DNA of 64,000 nt. It comes from Turnera subulata. Lineage: Eukaryota; Streptophyta; Magnoliopsida; Malpighiales; Passifloraceae. The translations under genes and the position numbers were made by a program. This document shows, one piece after another, positions 1 to 12,843 of this stretch. Below the pieces are notes generated by a model. It was not told where the DNA came from. It did not search any database and saw nothing but the letters and a program-made list of their open reading frames with translations. The stretch lies in the NCBI GenBank assembly GCA_028386065.3, contig JAKUCV010002753.1:391860-455859 (forward strand), read 5' to 3'. Numbering within the stretch: position 1 is the first letter of the stretch; each line of letters begins with the position of its first letter.

Positions 1-3000
1 GTATCTACAACATCAATCCTCCTTTAATGGACGATGTTAATCTCATTTGACTATTAAAAAAATCAATTCCTTTAATGGATAAGACATTGACCCGGAGAAA
101 ACCAGATGATCCGCCCAGTTTTTTGTGACTCGGTTGAATCGGTAACCCGATCGGGTCATTTTTAAATCATAATTATGCTAATATTTTTTTATTTTCACCC
201 TATTTTACAAAAAAATAGTATTTTTAATGAAATTTTGTATTTTTAAACTTTATATTTATCTTTAGTTTATAATTATAGACAAATAAGAATATATATTATA
301 TTAAATATTAATTATATAATAATTACTATGCCGGTTCAATTATATTGAACCTCCAAGTCGAACTCGGTCTGACCAATGAGCCATGATTTAGGATCTTTTC
401 AGGATCGGTGTCTGGTCAAGCTCTGATAATACTGGTCTACACTACAGATGTTGGGAGATAAACCACCAATACGATTCGATTGGAGTTTTGAAATCAATAA
501 ACAAGGCAACAATATAAAAGTTCCGATCGTAAATGTCAACAATTGAATTATGTATAATCTATGTTTAATAAAACTTATGCCACATCTGAATTAGAGATGA
601 AGAAAGAATGAAAAGGTTTTGTCACAGGCTATATATAGCAAAACGAAATACAACAAAATCACCTAGTATTATTCGGTTCAGCTGTTTGGATTGCAAACCC
701 AATTATCTATCTCTTTTGAACTAGTAGTAATGTCTCTAGACCCAAAAAGCAAAGGCTATTAGCAATCAATATTACTAATAGGATATGACGTGGTAGCAAT
801 GCAGTGGGTACCTAACTAGAATTTTTTCTAGTGTTATTATGTTTAGAATGTAGAGGTGGAAACTAAGTGAACAATAGAAATAACTATTTCCGGTATGTTT
901 ACAAACATATGACTAGCTACTATACTAACCGGCAACTCTTTTCAACGTATCATGGGAGATTTGTTTGGATATATGATCTTTCTATAATCTTTTCAAGAAA
1001 AAGAAAGTTTTACGTATTAATTAAACGACTACTACTAACTCGAAATCTCTAATAGTCATTAGTTCATCTGGATGCATCGACTTTGGTCAAAAGTGGCACA
1101 TTAAGGGGCTGTAATTACTGTTAGAAGTTAGAGAAACCCAACTGTTTCAAGTTACAGGGTCAATGCATGAGAGCTTGTCTCCTTTAAATATTCTCCTGTA
1201 CATCCAAGAAGGTTGAAGGCTCAAGTCATAGAAAACGTACGCTAGTTGTTTCTTGGCAAATTAATTAAGGAAAAATAAATATGGCGGTGGCAAACATGCA
1301 TATGGATCACCTGCCCAATCTACCTAACAAGAAGTAGTGATCATCAAAATTCAAAAGATCATTTTTGTCTTGAATACCTAGAAATGTGTCCATCCTTCCA
1401 GCCGTGTCTTAATTACCACTATTTGATTTAAATCTTTTTCTCCGACCATTTTTTTTTTAATCGCTTTCAAATCTTTGCCACGATCATGTCCTTCTATCTA
1501 TTTCTAGTAAAATCAAGAAGATATGGAAAAAAAAATTTGTCCGAAACCTAAGAAAATTAAGTTCATGGTGGATACTGGGTGGCGATTGGTACATATATAT
1601 GTATATTTTCTGTGTTTTCTATATATATAGTAATAAGGAAGCATGCACATTTTTGTTTTATATCAAGTAGAATATCTTTTGGGCTTTGGCATTGAGCTAT
1701 GTTATGCCAGCATTTCTACATATGCTCTTAATTTTCCTTTTGTTTTTTTTTTGGTAGAAATGGGGGCTTAACGTGAGCAGGGTTTGATGATCCATAAATG
1801 TAAATGATTGACTCATTAAATCATTTCTATTAACATTCTAAATGATTTTTTTTTTCAGCTATGCGTGACTTTTATTTCATGAAGGATTTATTTTTATTTT
1901 TTTAATAGCCATGACGAGGGATGCATTAAAGAATTGGATCCGACTAGTCAAGTACGCATTAACTGTAATAACGATAACAGAAGTTTCATTCTTTTTTCAG
2001 TTTTCTTAAGTATCATCAAATCATGTAGTCAAATATGCATTAACTGTAAGATGCATCAAAACTTATCCTTTAACATCAGGCATTAATTAAATTAATGAAA
2101 CAATGAGTATGAGATACAATTTTGTTTTTGTCGGAATGAGAATGAGATACACGACTTCTTATCTTCATCGACAGTTAATATAGTGTTGTCATACTATTTA
2201 TTGGAAGATGTTTACATCTATATTTCTAGGATGTTTACTGTTGCTTATAATTTCTGTTTTCCAATTAATATTTCCATGTATTTGCTGCTTTGCTTGTTTG
2301 GTTCGAGATTCTTTTTTTCATGGTGTAATCTTTTTCCGCAATGTACAAGTTAGATATGAGCTCAAGTTTATCGGCTTGCAGACTACTACAATTTTTTCCA
2401 TTAATATTAATTATTATAATTATAATAAATGCTAGGCGTCAAAAATTTTTGATTCATGAGAAATTTTTAATTTTTTCAAATTTTCATATTAATTCAAAAT
2501 TAGACTTTTACTGCAGCCGGTAGAAGTCTGGAAAAGAAAGAATATAACAATAATTTGATTTCATCTCCCAAGAAAAAAAAATCTGATTTGTTTCTTCATT
2601 GTTTTAAAAATAAAAATAAAAATATGAAAATAGAGAGAAATGTAGACACCTTAAAAAGCAATCATTTTTGGGAGGATGAGCTATAGCTGAAGTGATATTC
2701 AAGTAGGGCTGAAGGTCTCAAATTCGCATCCCCCTAAAAAAAAAAAAAATCTCTTCTTGTGGCCAATCATTTATATATTAAGAAAGATAGAAAAGCTCTA
2801 AAAATAATAATAAAAAAAGATAGAAAAGAACTTGAGTTATAATAGCTTAGTAGAACGCATTTAACACTTGGTGACATGCATCCTTATCATTTGCTTCTAA
2901 AGTTGATAACTGTCAAAAAAAATTCGTCAAAGAAAGTAAAAATCATGAAAATGTAAATTGATTCTAATTATCTGAGACGAGTTACTTTAAATGGGGGGGT

Positions 3001-3510
3001 ATATGGCATGGCACTGTGTAAGCAGTGGAAAGTTTTTAGACACCAAAAATGGCTGTGTAATCCTTGCAAAATGACAAAAATACAGATAAGAGATTTCAAA
3101 CATTGGTCGGTCTTACCCAGATTTGGCAAGCTGGCATGTTAAGGATATACATGAAGAAAAGCAGAGATTAGCATTGAGAGGTTGGTTAATTGTATGTAAC
3201 CCACAAAGAGGGAAATTGTGGATGAACTTAATTTGTGATATATCCATTTCCTTGTTTTCTATGCATTCATTGATGAGGATTTGGTTGTTAGAAAAAACTT
3301 GTTGGAACAAATCGAGACACATTTTTTTGGACATCATCAAACAGGATGGCTTACAAGGATAGAATCAGAACAAAATATTACAGGTTCAAGCTATAAAAAG
3401 TAAATATTATCCCTGTAGAATAAATTTACACCTTTGGCTGGATTCGCTGGGGGTTAATTAGATATTGCAAGAGGACATTTGTCCTTTTGTCTTCATCGCG
3501 CACACACACC
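1..3510. other. Gene-free AT-rich intergenic region
   Basis: I see no convincing gene here. ORFs are short, AT-rich and lack recognisable motifs. Positions about 90-440 hold degenerate 'cggttgaatcgg / ccggttcaa' type stretches at both ends of an AT-rich core, which could be an old non-autonomous DNA transposon, but I could not define ends or a target duplication. One short SINE-like insertion lies at 2659-2772. The last few hundred bases before 3510 should include the CYP707A promoter. Confidence 0.6.
2659..2772 (+). mobile_element. Short tRNA-derived SINE-like insertion
   Basis: An insert of about 90 bases ends in a run of 13 A and is flanked by a 9-base direct repeat (CAATCATTT at 2659-2667 and 2764-2772). 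Inside it, a 'gagctatagctgaagtg' stretch resembles a pol III A box and 'aaattcgcatcc' resembles a decayed B box. A poly(A) end, a target duplication and tRNA-like boxes together suggest a SINE. The short duplication and decayed boxes keep this moderate. Confidence 0.45.
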
Positions 3511-3513
3511 CTC

Positions 3514-3519
3514 TATAAA
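3514..3519 (+). promoter_or_regulatory. TATA box of the CYP707A gene
   Basis: TATAAA sits in 'cctctataaaatccgc', about 125 bases before the start codon at 3644. It follows a short CA repeat and leads into a C/A-rich 5' leader, as expected for a plant core promoter. Confidence 0.6.
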
Positions 3520-3643
3520 ATCCGCTTCCCTCCTCTCCATATGACAAGGATCACTAACGAAAAACCCCTCCATTTTACTACGACGAGACTATTGCTAAAG
3601 CTCCCCCTATAAACAAACACCCTACACCAAGAACAAAAGAGAG

Positions 3644-6601
3644 ATGGGCGGGATTCTCGTTTATGTTTTCCTTTTACTCCTTACTCTAGTATCATATATA
3701 GTTAGAAGAAGGGAAAAGAAAGATGCCCACCAAACTTTTAAGCTCCCTCCAGGATCAATGGGTTGGCCTTACATTGGGGAGACTCTTCAGCTCTACTCTC
3801 AGGATCCAAAGGTCTTTTTTGCTTCCAAGCAGAAGAGGTGTGTGTGTGTAGCCCTTTTTCTCTTCTTCTTCCCTCCTAACTTTTGCTTACAAGTTTCTGA
3901 ACTTCCAACCCAGTTTCGAGCATGAGCATGATTGAATATACGTATACATATTCATGTGTGAATGTGGGTGTTATATAGGTATGGAGAGATCTTCAAGACC
4001 CATATTCTTGGTTGCCCTTGTGTTATGCTGGCGAGTCCTGAGGCTGCTCGGTTTGTGTTGGTCACTCAAGCTCATTTGTTCAAGCCAACTTATCCCAAAA
4101 GTAAGGAACACTTGATCGGCCCATCGGCTCTCTTCTTCCACCAAGGAGACTACCATATGCGCCTAAGGAAGCTTGTCCAGGGCTCCTTGTCTCTCGACGT
4201 CATTCGAAACTTGACCCCTCACATTTCTGGAGCTGCATCCTCCACTTTAGATTCATGGGATGGCGGGCGTGTAATTAACACCTTTCAAGAATTGAAAAAG
4301 GTAGGGGATCGATGGTTTATCATGTGACTCCAGTTCTTTTAATGTCGACAATACTCAAAACACAAAATGATTGGCTCAATTTTTTTATTAGCACTTTTCC
4401 ACTTCTAGGAAAGCTTTGTTACACCCCTTGCTTTCTTAAAGTGGTAAATTCTCTTGTGAATTTCATTACTTCGACCTTATACCATATTATATTATATTTC
4501 TTGTGACGTGCCAACTACTTATTATATGTTTCATCAATTAGATTATCACTATTTATTTGAGTTTCTCATCAACTGTGCTTCTCTTTCTCAGTTTTCTTTT
4601 GAAGTAGGTATACTGGCAATTTTCGGCCATCTGGAATCCCATTACAGGGAAGAGTTGAAGAAGAACTATAGCATTGTGGATAAAGGTTATAATTCATTTC
4701 CAACAAACATCCCTGGATTCCCTTACAGGAAGGCAATGGAGGTAAGCAAAACTAGTTGGTGCATTTTCAATTAGAAAATGGTTCAATGTACTAATAACAC
4801 TAGGCCTTCAATATTTTAATAAACTCTTGTATTGTACTTGTTTTCCTCAGGCAAGGAAGAGGTTAAGTAAGATACTTGGTCAAATAATTTGTGAAAGGAA
4901 AGAGAAGAGACTACTCGAAAGGGATCTTCTAGGCTGTTTACTAAACTCAAAAGATGAGAAAGGAGAAGTTCTAACTGATGATCAAATAGCGGATAACATT
5001 ATTGGAGTGCTTTTTGCTGCCCAAGACACAACAGCCAGTGCCATGACATGGATTGTCAAATACCTCCATGACCACCCGAAACTTCTAGAGGATGTAAAGG
5101 TATGACTTCAATTTATACCCAAAAAGAAAAACAAAAAAAGTTTGATCAGGAATTGGCCAGATGCTTGTAGAGACTAGACAAACCAATGGTCTCTTCTCAT
5201 TCACTCCTTGTCCTTGTCTTTGAATTTAATGTGAAGGGCATAGTGGTTGTATTAATTGGTTTTTAATTAATATGTGTGCCACTATCTTTGGACAGGCTGA
5301 ACAGGAGGCAATACTCAAATTGAATGATGAAGAAAATCGGCCACTGAGTTGGAGTCAAACAAGAAGCATGACACATTCTCAAAAGGTAGGCAATTATGTA
5401 CTTCCTACCTAGAATACTAGGCATCGCTAGCTTTATCATTTGGGAAGGCATTTGTTACAGTTAATTTCTAAATTTTGTTTTCTTCATGAGTTGCTGAATA
5501 CAGTAAATTGTTGACTTGCAGGTTGTTCTAGAGAGCTTAAGAATGGCATCCATTATATCTTTTACTTTTAGAGAGGCAGTGGCTGATGTTGAATACAAAG
5601 GTAAGAAAAAAAATACATGTTCATTTTACTAAGATTTAAGAGATATTGAGCAAAGTAGATATTCTTCTCTTGTATTAAGTAGGCCAGAAAGAATTTGCAC
5701 ACACTTAAGGATAGACAGACTGAACCAATGTGGAAAACTTTTTGGCAGGATATCTGATTCCGAAAGGTTGGAAGGTTATGCCATTATTCAGGAACATTCA
5801 TCACAGTCCAGAATATTTTAGTGATCCTCAAAAATTTGATCCCTCGAGATTTGAGGTAAGGGCTAACATTCATTTTATTTCTGGTGTGTCATCCAAGTTT
5901 ATCATTTGCAGGTTTATGGCTAAGGAAATTCATCAAAATGTTCATATCTTCCTGCTCTTCTCATTTGTGCAGGTTGCACCAAAACCCAATACATTTATGC
6001 CATTTGGAAGTGGAGTACACGCTTGCCCAGGAAATGAGTTGGCCAAGCTGGAGATGCTTATTATGATCCACCATTTGGTCACCAAGTTCAGGTGCATGAT
6101 CTGGCTGAAAATTACAACCAATTTCTATTGTCTGTCTGTCTGCTTACTTGGTTAAATCTGGAAAATTTTGCCCCTCTTGGTCCCCTACAAGGGGATTTAA
6201 CTATTTTCCCATTAAACTTTGTTCTTACAAACTCATTTAGGACCAGTCACTTTGCAAGACCACATCAACATATGCCTTTGATTTCCTTTTCCACATGGGA
6301 TTAAACAGTATTGATTGATTGTGAATAGGAAAAAAAAAAAGAAAAAGAAAAAAAGAACGTGTTATCAGAACACAACATGTAGGACATGCAGCACAGCAGC
6401 AGTAATTGATGCTGAGGATCTCCCTGGTTGTCTGGATGCATATAAATGACAAGAACTCTCTTGGATTTTGCTTGCAGGTGGGAAGTGGTGGGATCGCAGA
6501 CTGGAACTCAATATGGTCCATTCCCGGTGCCTATGCATGGACTTCCAGCCAGATTTTGGAAAGAATCTAGCACTGCAAGGGTGGCTGCTCTTAGTAATTA
6601 G
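3644..6601 (+). CDS. CYP707A: Abscisic acid 8'-hydroxylase, cytochrome P450 CYP707A
   Basis: This P450 hydroxylates abscisic acid at C-8', the main step of ABA breakdown, at the ER membrane. I place nine exons: 3644-3837, 3979-4300, 4592-4741, 4851-5099, 5296-5385, 5522-5600, 5749-5855, 5973-6091 and 6478-6601, all with GT/AG borders and consistent phase. Visible features in order are an N-terminal membrane anchor, the proline hinge LPPGSMGWPYIGET, the I-helix AAQDTTAS, the K-helix ESLR, the FREAV segment, and the haem loop PFGSGVHACPGNE with its Cys ligand. GWPYIGETLQLYSQDP and the phrase IPKGWKVMPLFRNIHH are typical of CYP707A rather than CYP71-clan enzymes. No frameshift or stop is seen, and the length is normal for the family. 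Which CYP707A member it is cannot be decided here. Confidence 0.93.
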
Positions 6602-8483
6602 CAGAGAGGCCATTACCCTCCAAATTAGGAGTTAAAAAAAGACAATATTGTTCATTTTTGCTTCTTGATTCTTAGGGTCTAGCAAGCTAGCCATCCCCCT
6701 TGCAAAAAATTCTGCCTTGGGGGATGTTCTCCATTTTATTATCTACCCATTCTTATTTTGTACCTTTTACATAGATTATTATATAATAATATACTCCTGG
6801 CTTTTTAAGGACTTTAACTACTACTACTAATATACCTATCATCATCAATCTACCTGGTTCCTGTATGTGTGACAAGCTGACAAGGAGAAGCTGCTCATTT
6901 GAGTAACATCATGTCTGTTGGCCGTAGCCACGTGTCTGTCACAGAAGAGTGGCCATGGCCTCCCATTCTTTTGGGCTCTTTCTCCAGAGGCTGCGAGAAA
7001 GCCATCTGGTGCTATCTGGTTGGCCTGGTGCAGAAAAGCATGGTCTCTTCTGGCTGGAAGGCACCCCATAAAGAACGACAATCCTTGCTAACTGCAACCC
7101 CTAAGGTGTTGCTCGTGGGACCCTAGTAAAATGTGGCTACTAGAGCTTGATGGCGTTAAGACCATGGCACTTTCCTCGGTGGCCGGCTCCATTTATGATG
7201 ATATTTTTGAAGAACCTTGTCATGGTCCAAACCCTCATCCCGCTATCCTGATAGGAATCCCGTGGCATTTCCGTGGCCTTTCCTGTGGTACACAAAAGTC
7301 ACCACCAGATGCGCAATAATTTCTACAGTAACAGTTTGTACCATAACTTTGATCTTTAAGAATAGCATGGGTCATGTGCGACTAGCCACTCTACCAAGTT
7401 ATTCGCCAGCTACCAAAGAATGGCTAGAAGAAAGATGTTGAACTTTAGTTGAGTTGATTTTTTTTTGGCCCAAAGTTGAGTACTTGATTATAGGTATTCA
7501 ACTCATTAGGATTGAGTTTCTAATCAAACCTAACAGGCTGTATGATTTAAGCCTTTAACTAATTAAGTTTGTCTAAAACTGGATATTTCAAGCTTAAACA
7601 AACATACTCCAGCTAAACTTAACCAAGCTTATGCAAAATTTAATGTAACAAGCAGAACTTGAGCATGGATAATGAAACTAAATCAAACTCGATCGAGCTC
7701 AAGCTCAAACTCGGTATTCTTTCATCAAGTCGAACCTGAACCGTGCTCGAGTTGGATAGTTTACTCCACCATTTCAGGATAAAAGACATGTCCTCCGCAG
7801 AGGCTGCTTTCCCTCTCCACCCACAAACACACCAACCCTAGCAAGTCATTCTTGACGGAAAGCAAGGACTGACCAGTCAACTGTCATACATGGCCGGTCA
7901 CCTAAGTACAAGACCAGCCAGACCAGCCTCCTAAAGCAGTCAATTTGTTCAAATTCAGGAAAATCTATCAGAGTACAGATAAAGTCAAAGAGAAAATAAT
8001 AAGCTTACAACAAAAAGAAGATAGTCCTACAAGTAGGAGGGTAATTCGTGCTTAAACTCAAATCTGCCAATGTAATGAATGAAAATTCAAATATTGAATG
8101 AATTACAAAGGCTAGGGTAGCCAATTACTCGAGATAAAGAATGATGAGATTTCATACAAAGTGGCTGCTACATCTCTCACGAGACACCAACAACTTGTTC
8201 CATGCTAACCATGCTCCAAATGACTGACACGTTCAGCACATGAACGTCAAGTTACCATAAAAGCTCTACAAAGGAAAATCCAATTGACTTGTTATTGGCT
8301 TGGCTTTTCCTTTCCATCATAGTTTTCGGATGCCTGTAAATAACGTATACAATGACTAGTTTTTCAGGGGAAATATCCCGGGTATTATTACAAATGTATA
8401 TGTTCAAATGCACTTAGTCACTCTGTTTCCGCATCAATACAAGGCTGCAGACGCAAAATTGGAAAGAAATGACTATATTAGAT
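6602..8483. other. Intergenic region between CYP707A and the thioredoxin-like gene
   Basis: The first few hundred bases should hold the CYP707A 3' UTR. The stretch at 6850-7440 is richer in GC than its surroundings but has no recognisable coding. Positions 7660-7760 are rich in CTCGAG/GAGCTC-like words ('ctcgatcgagctcaagctc'), a pattern common in degenerate plant repeats, without definable ends. The 3' UTR of the minus-strand gene probably occupies the last part. Confidence 0.5.
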
Positions 8484-10647
8484 TTAGGTGTCTTGTATCT
8501 TGAGCTCTGCAGATGTGTACTTAAGAATAGCTGCGGTAATCTTCTCCTTGTCCCTAGTAGGAAATGCTTCTAATAGGGCTCCATCTTTGTAAAAGTGGAA
8601 AAGGGGCACAGTCTGCATCAGTGCAAGGTGCAATTTAACTTATCATAAAAAGAAGTGCAATTTGACTGAAGATTAGTGTGAAGTGGCTCACAGAATCCCT
8701 GAATACGGTAACACATTAGCATTAACAGAACTTGAGGACTGTTAGGATTCTTATACGTAGTAGTAGTGTTGAGCTAGTTTTAGTCAAAGGATAGAGTGGC
8801 CAAATTTTTGGAAGGGCAAATAAAACATTTCATGCATAAGCTTTCATCTGCTTTTTCTGCTGTTCATCTTAGATGTAATAGTGCATAGTTTATCTGCTAT
8901 ACTAGAATCATAGAAGGAAAGGGAATGAACAAATGCCACAGGTTACCTTAATTCTAAGTCGATCAGCAACCTCAGATTGCTCGTCATACTCATCAATTAC
9001 CTGCAGTGACAGCACAATGGAAACCTCATTTTCAGGTCAAACCATAAAAGCACGACACCAAAAGTTTTGTTGTATTTGTTAGATACGGATTGTGGTTTAC
9101 CCACCAGAATAAATAAGGGTCAGTTCATTGTCTGCCAACTTCAGTCAATTCATATCATTTCTGAACTTAAGAGATATTGGTTGACCAAACCTGTCCTTTC
9201 TGGGTTGGGGGTAGGAATATTACATCCCGCAAGTTAATGACCACCTAATAGTACTATATGGAGTGTTCTCCAAACAATCTATCCCTTTCACAGAATCTGC
9301 TGGTGGTAAATGATGTCTGGTTAAGTGGCTAGCATGAGTATGCTGATAATGTACAGACTCCAGACAAAATCAGCAGATAAGAGATACTCACATTATGCTT
9401 TAAGAAGATTACTGGGGCCTCTTGATCACCAGAACCCCGGCATAATTTCGCAAATCCCTGCTCTATATACTTGCAGCTGCCACAAGAAGTGCGATAAAAA
9501 TCTACCACCACCAAAGAATTTGTTTCTTTAGCTTTTTCAAGAATCCTAAAGAATTCCTCATCAGTCTTAAATTCCCTGACACAATCCACGGGACACAGAT
9601 CATCGTCTTCTTCAGATAATTCTGCAGCATTTCCATCAGCCACACCTTTTATCTTTCCACATCGAAGCATGTCGCTGTTTTTCACTAAATCCAAGCTTGA
9701 AATTCCATTGACAAGAGGAATTTTGGCTCTCATAGAACATGATTTATCTTCAATTCTGCTATGACTCCCACTTGGAACAATGCAATGAGCCCGGGAATCA
9801 TTTTGCTCATCAGCACTGACTCCAAAACCGAAAGACGCCTTGGAATATACTATATTCTGCTTTAGCATGACAACATACGGAAACCTTCCGAAATAGCAAA
9901 ATCTATGGCTTGCTTGTTCAAAATGTGAAGCATACAAAAAGAAAACAACTACTCTTTCACCTATCAGAACAGCTGTAAGATGTAGAGCAACTGATCTTTC
10001 AAAAAATATTCCGCAATCCGAGAACCTCAGCTCATTCTATCAGGTGAGTGACGTCCAATATGATAACCATCACTGTAAGGAACAAGAACCAGAAAAATAA
10101 AGCACTATTATTACCAAGTAGGAAAATCACACCTCCATATGTAGACAAAAGAACCGACAAATCAGGGTTGCCAAGATTCACAAGAACAACAACATTAAAA
10201 GATGAAGAAAAAGAGAGAGTAAAATATACGAATATTATCAATAAAAAATTGTAAAGATACGATTTTGGAACACTGGCCACCATTTTCCAGTAGTGGGAAA
10301 AGTCCTTTCATTATAACATACCGAAGCTACTAAATTTTCTATCTTGCAACTTATATCAATCACATATTACCAGTTAGTGCAGTATTGACCAAAAGATGTG
10401 ATGACATATATACACGCGACAGGAGTAGAAATAAAAAAAGCAACATCCATTTATTGTCCTGAACAAAGGAGCATACGATGAATGATAATATTCTTTTGAC
10501 CAAATGGACATCATGGGTTCTGAAGTAGTTTTGAGTTGTCATGAACCGAACAAGCGAAGGAAACAACAAATGTAAAGGATTCACAGAGAGGTTACTGGGC
10601 CACTTACCTGTGACAAATGAGGAAGAGAAAATTTGCGGTTTTGCCAT
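8484..10647 (-). CDS. Thioredoxin-like protein, chloroplastic (thioredoxin-like 4 type)
   Basis: The protein has a thioredoxin fold and is likely a plastid redox protein. The exons on the minus strand are 10608-10647, 9392-9972, 8947-9000 and 8484-8612, giving about 267 residues. The redox centre is CGSC in the context DFYRTSCGSCKYIEQGF. It is followed by SGDQEAPVIFLKHN, then VIDEYDEQSEVADRLRIK, then the cis-proline region TVPLFHFYKDG. From family knowledge this matches the Arabidopsis At1g07700 group (thioredoxin-like 4) rather than classical WCGPC thioredoxins. The first 90 or so residues are poorly conserved and would serve as a transit peptide. The 13-codon first exon at 10647 was chosen because its donor and the acceptor at 9973 join in phase and give an ATG. 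The first exon is the least certain part. Confidence 0.85.
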
Positions 10648-12350
10648 ATCCGTTGAGGCTTGACGACTTCGAATGAGGAGATGACACGATGCTCCACATC
10701 CATCCATTCCTCTTTTTCGCCTTTTCTGCCCTTCATTATTCTATCCAAACTTCGGTTTTCTTTTTATTTCTTTATTTTCCATTTTTTGTCTTCCTCCTTG
10801 ACTCTTGAAGTTGAGGTTTTTGTTCTCCTTTTCCATGGCGCCTGCTAGAGTTAGTTGGGCGCACGTTTTAGCCCATAATACTGGACCCGACATTTAGGCC
10901 TTTTAGGACCTCGTAAGACCCAACTTCTTTTTCTATTTCATAATAAGACCCAATTTCTTTTGTTATGCGCGGTGGAGCTTGCCTGCAACGAAAGATGGTA
11001 TTATTTTGTTATTGGGCCAAGGATTGGACCCCGAAAGAGAATGTGGGCTCATGGACGATTCTAGCACGAGATTATCTTATATCAGTATTTTCTTCATTGA
11101 AGTTTTTTCTGGAGGTAAAGCCCAGGCTTTGGTTCTTAGTTTGGAAGAGAAGAGGCTAACAGAAGTTGTGTTGGTTGGTTGGTTGGTTTGTGCCTTTGGG
11201 GAGATAAAGTAACTCATCCGTTTTAATCTAAGAAAAAAGAGAACTTTACTCCAGTAATGTTGCAAACCCCACTGGATTGAACTTTTTCAGGTAATGATTA
11301 TTTTCTTCTAATTCGCGGTCATTTTAACCATTAGTAATATTTTCGTGAAAATTTTGACCATTAATTGAGTTAACATGTCTCTTACCCAAGCGCATCATAA
11401 TTTTTTATGAAATGAAAATAAGAACATGCATGTCAAGCATGCTTTAAAAACAAGTCAAATAAACTCAAACAAAAACATAGGTTTTTTTGGGAGGACATAT
11501 ATCACAGATAAATTTCCAATATAAATTGCACGAATACATAGATCAAATAACAAACAATCTTACAAGTATTTTAATTTGAATAAAAATAAAAATCAAGGTT
11601 GTTGAATGTTGAAAGTTGAAACTCTTTGGTTCATAGTAACGTGTGTGTGCGTGCCTGCCTACCGTGCAAGCCATGCCTTTGCCTTTGTTTCATGGATTTG
11701 GTGTGTTGCGTGTAGCATTGGTGTAAAAATATTTTGCCGATAACGGCCATGCGCTTAAACAAAATAGACAAAATAAACAATGTGATTTATTTTTAGCCCG
11801 TACGTATCAGTTTCATGTCAATCTCTTAGGAATATATTTCAGCCATTTACACACATCGAATTGATATTTCACTGGGAATCTATAACACCGAGAAGGACCG
11901 GCGCTTTGCTGCATCAGTTTTGTGGAAATATACGAGGCCTATGAAAGGGAGGAGGCCCCCTCCTAAACCGAGAAAATTGAAACCACCGTACCCACCCGAT
12001 TGACTCTGCAATTTATGAAGCCAAACCTACTACCTGTCACTCGCTTTAATGATCAACCTTTTTCCCCATCACGTTTGCTCTCCCACAAAAATAGTTCTTC
12101 CCTTCCACTTCAAATCTACATGGATTGGCAAAAAAGTCCATCATCGACATCAATCAATCACTAGCTTTTTTTCCCTAGAAAACTGAAGACGTAGCTCGAA
12201 CCAAAAAAAAAAAAAAGACAAATTAATCACTAGTTTTATTGTTAATGTGACTAAATCTTTTTACATTGATAATTTATGAAATATAAATAATATTTTAGAA
12301 TGAAATTCAATAATAGTATATGTTTAATTTCATAGGAAGAAAATGAAAAT
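10648..12350. other. Intergenic region upstream of SCP2 copy 1
   Basis: No gene is supported. ORFs are short and overlap on both strands. Around 12156-12233 a 9-base direct repeat (AATCACTAG) flanks a 60-base segment with a run of 14 A, possibly a truncated retroposon, but this is weak. The left part should contain the promoter of the minus-strand thioredoxin-like gene. Confidence 0.5.
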
Positions 12351-12769
12351 AGCAGGCCACCGGACATGGCAAACATGGACGGTAAGGTATGGTAATAAAG
12401 ACACGCCACAATCGCAAGTACTTTACAGATGATGATGACGGGCGTCGAAACATTAAAAATAAAGAAAAAACACATTGAGATGCGTGTCCTAATATTGAAA
12501 CCTCATCCACCTTTTGGTGACTCTTGTTTAGTTTCTGCAATTAATATGACGAAACGAAAAACCAAATCTCAACCAACTACCTTCATAATCACTTAGCTAC
12601 TTCTTATTAAAATGAATTTAATCCTATTGGGCCACCACCGTAGTCCAGTATTGCAGGAAAAACCAAATTGTTTTCTTTATATATCTGAATCAAACAATTA
12701 CTGCTACTTACCGGTAGTAATCAATATCCTCAACAATCCACCACCAGCTAGTCATTCGTAGTACTCTGA

Positions 12770-12777
12770 TATAAATA
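12770..12777 (+). promoter_or_regulatory. TATA box of SCP2 copy 1
   Basis: TATAAATA in 'gatataaatagattctgt' lies about 70 bases before the ATG at 12844. The same box and following bases occur at the same place before SCP2 copy 2, so the core promoter was duplicated with the gene. Confidence 0.65.
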
Positions 12778-12843
12778 GATTCTGTATTCTCTGCGATTTC
12801 CCCTCACGGTGAGGAAACATATACCACCACTACCATCAAGAAT

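Noticed and set aside
90..440. DNA transposon with CGGTT-rich ends
   Set aside because: Ends and target duplication could not be defined, so it is only mentioned under the intergenic region.
10032..10283. 83-codon hydrophobic ORF on the minus strand
   Set aside because: It lies inside the first intron of the thioredoxin-like gene, overlaps an antisense ORF and has no support.
12156..12233. Truncated retroposon between AATCACTAG repeats
   Set aside because: The 9-base repeat is short, the A run is not at the end of the insert and the body matches nothing I know.
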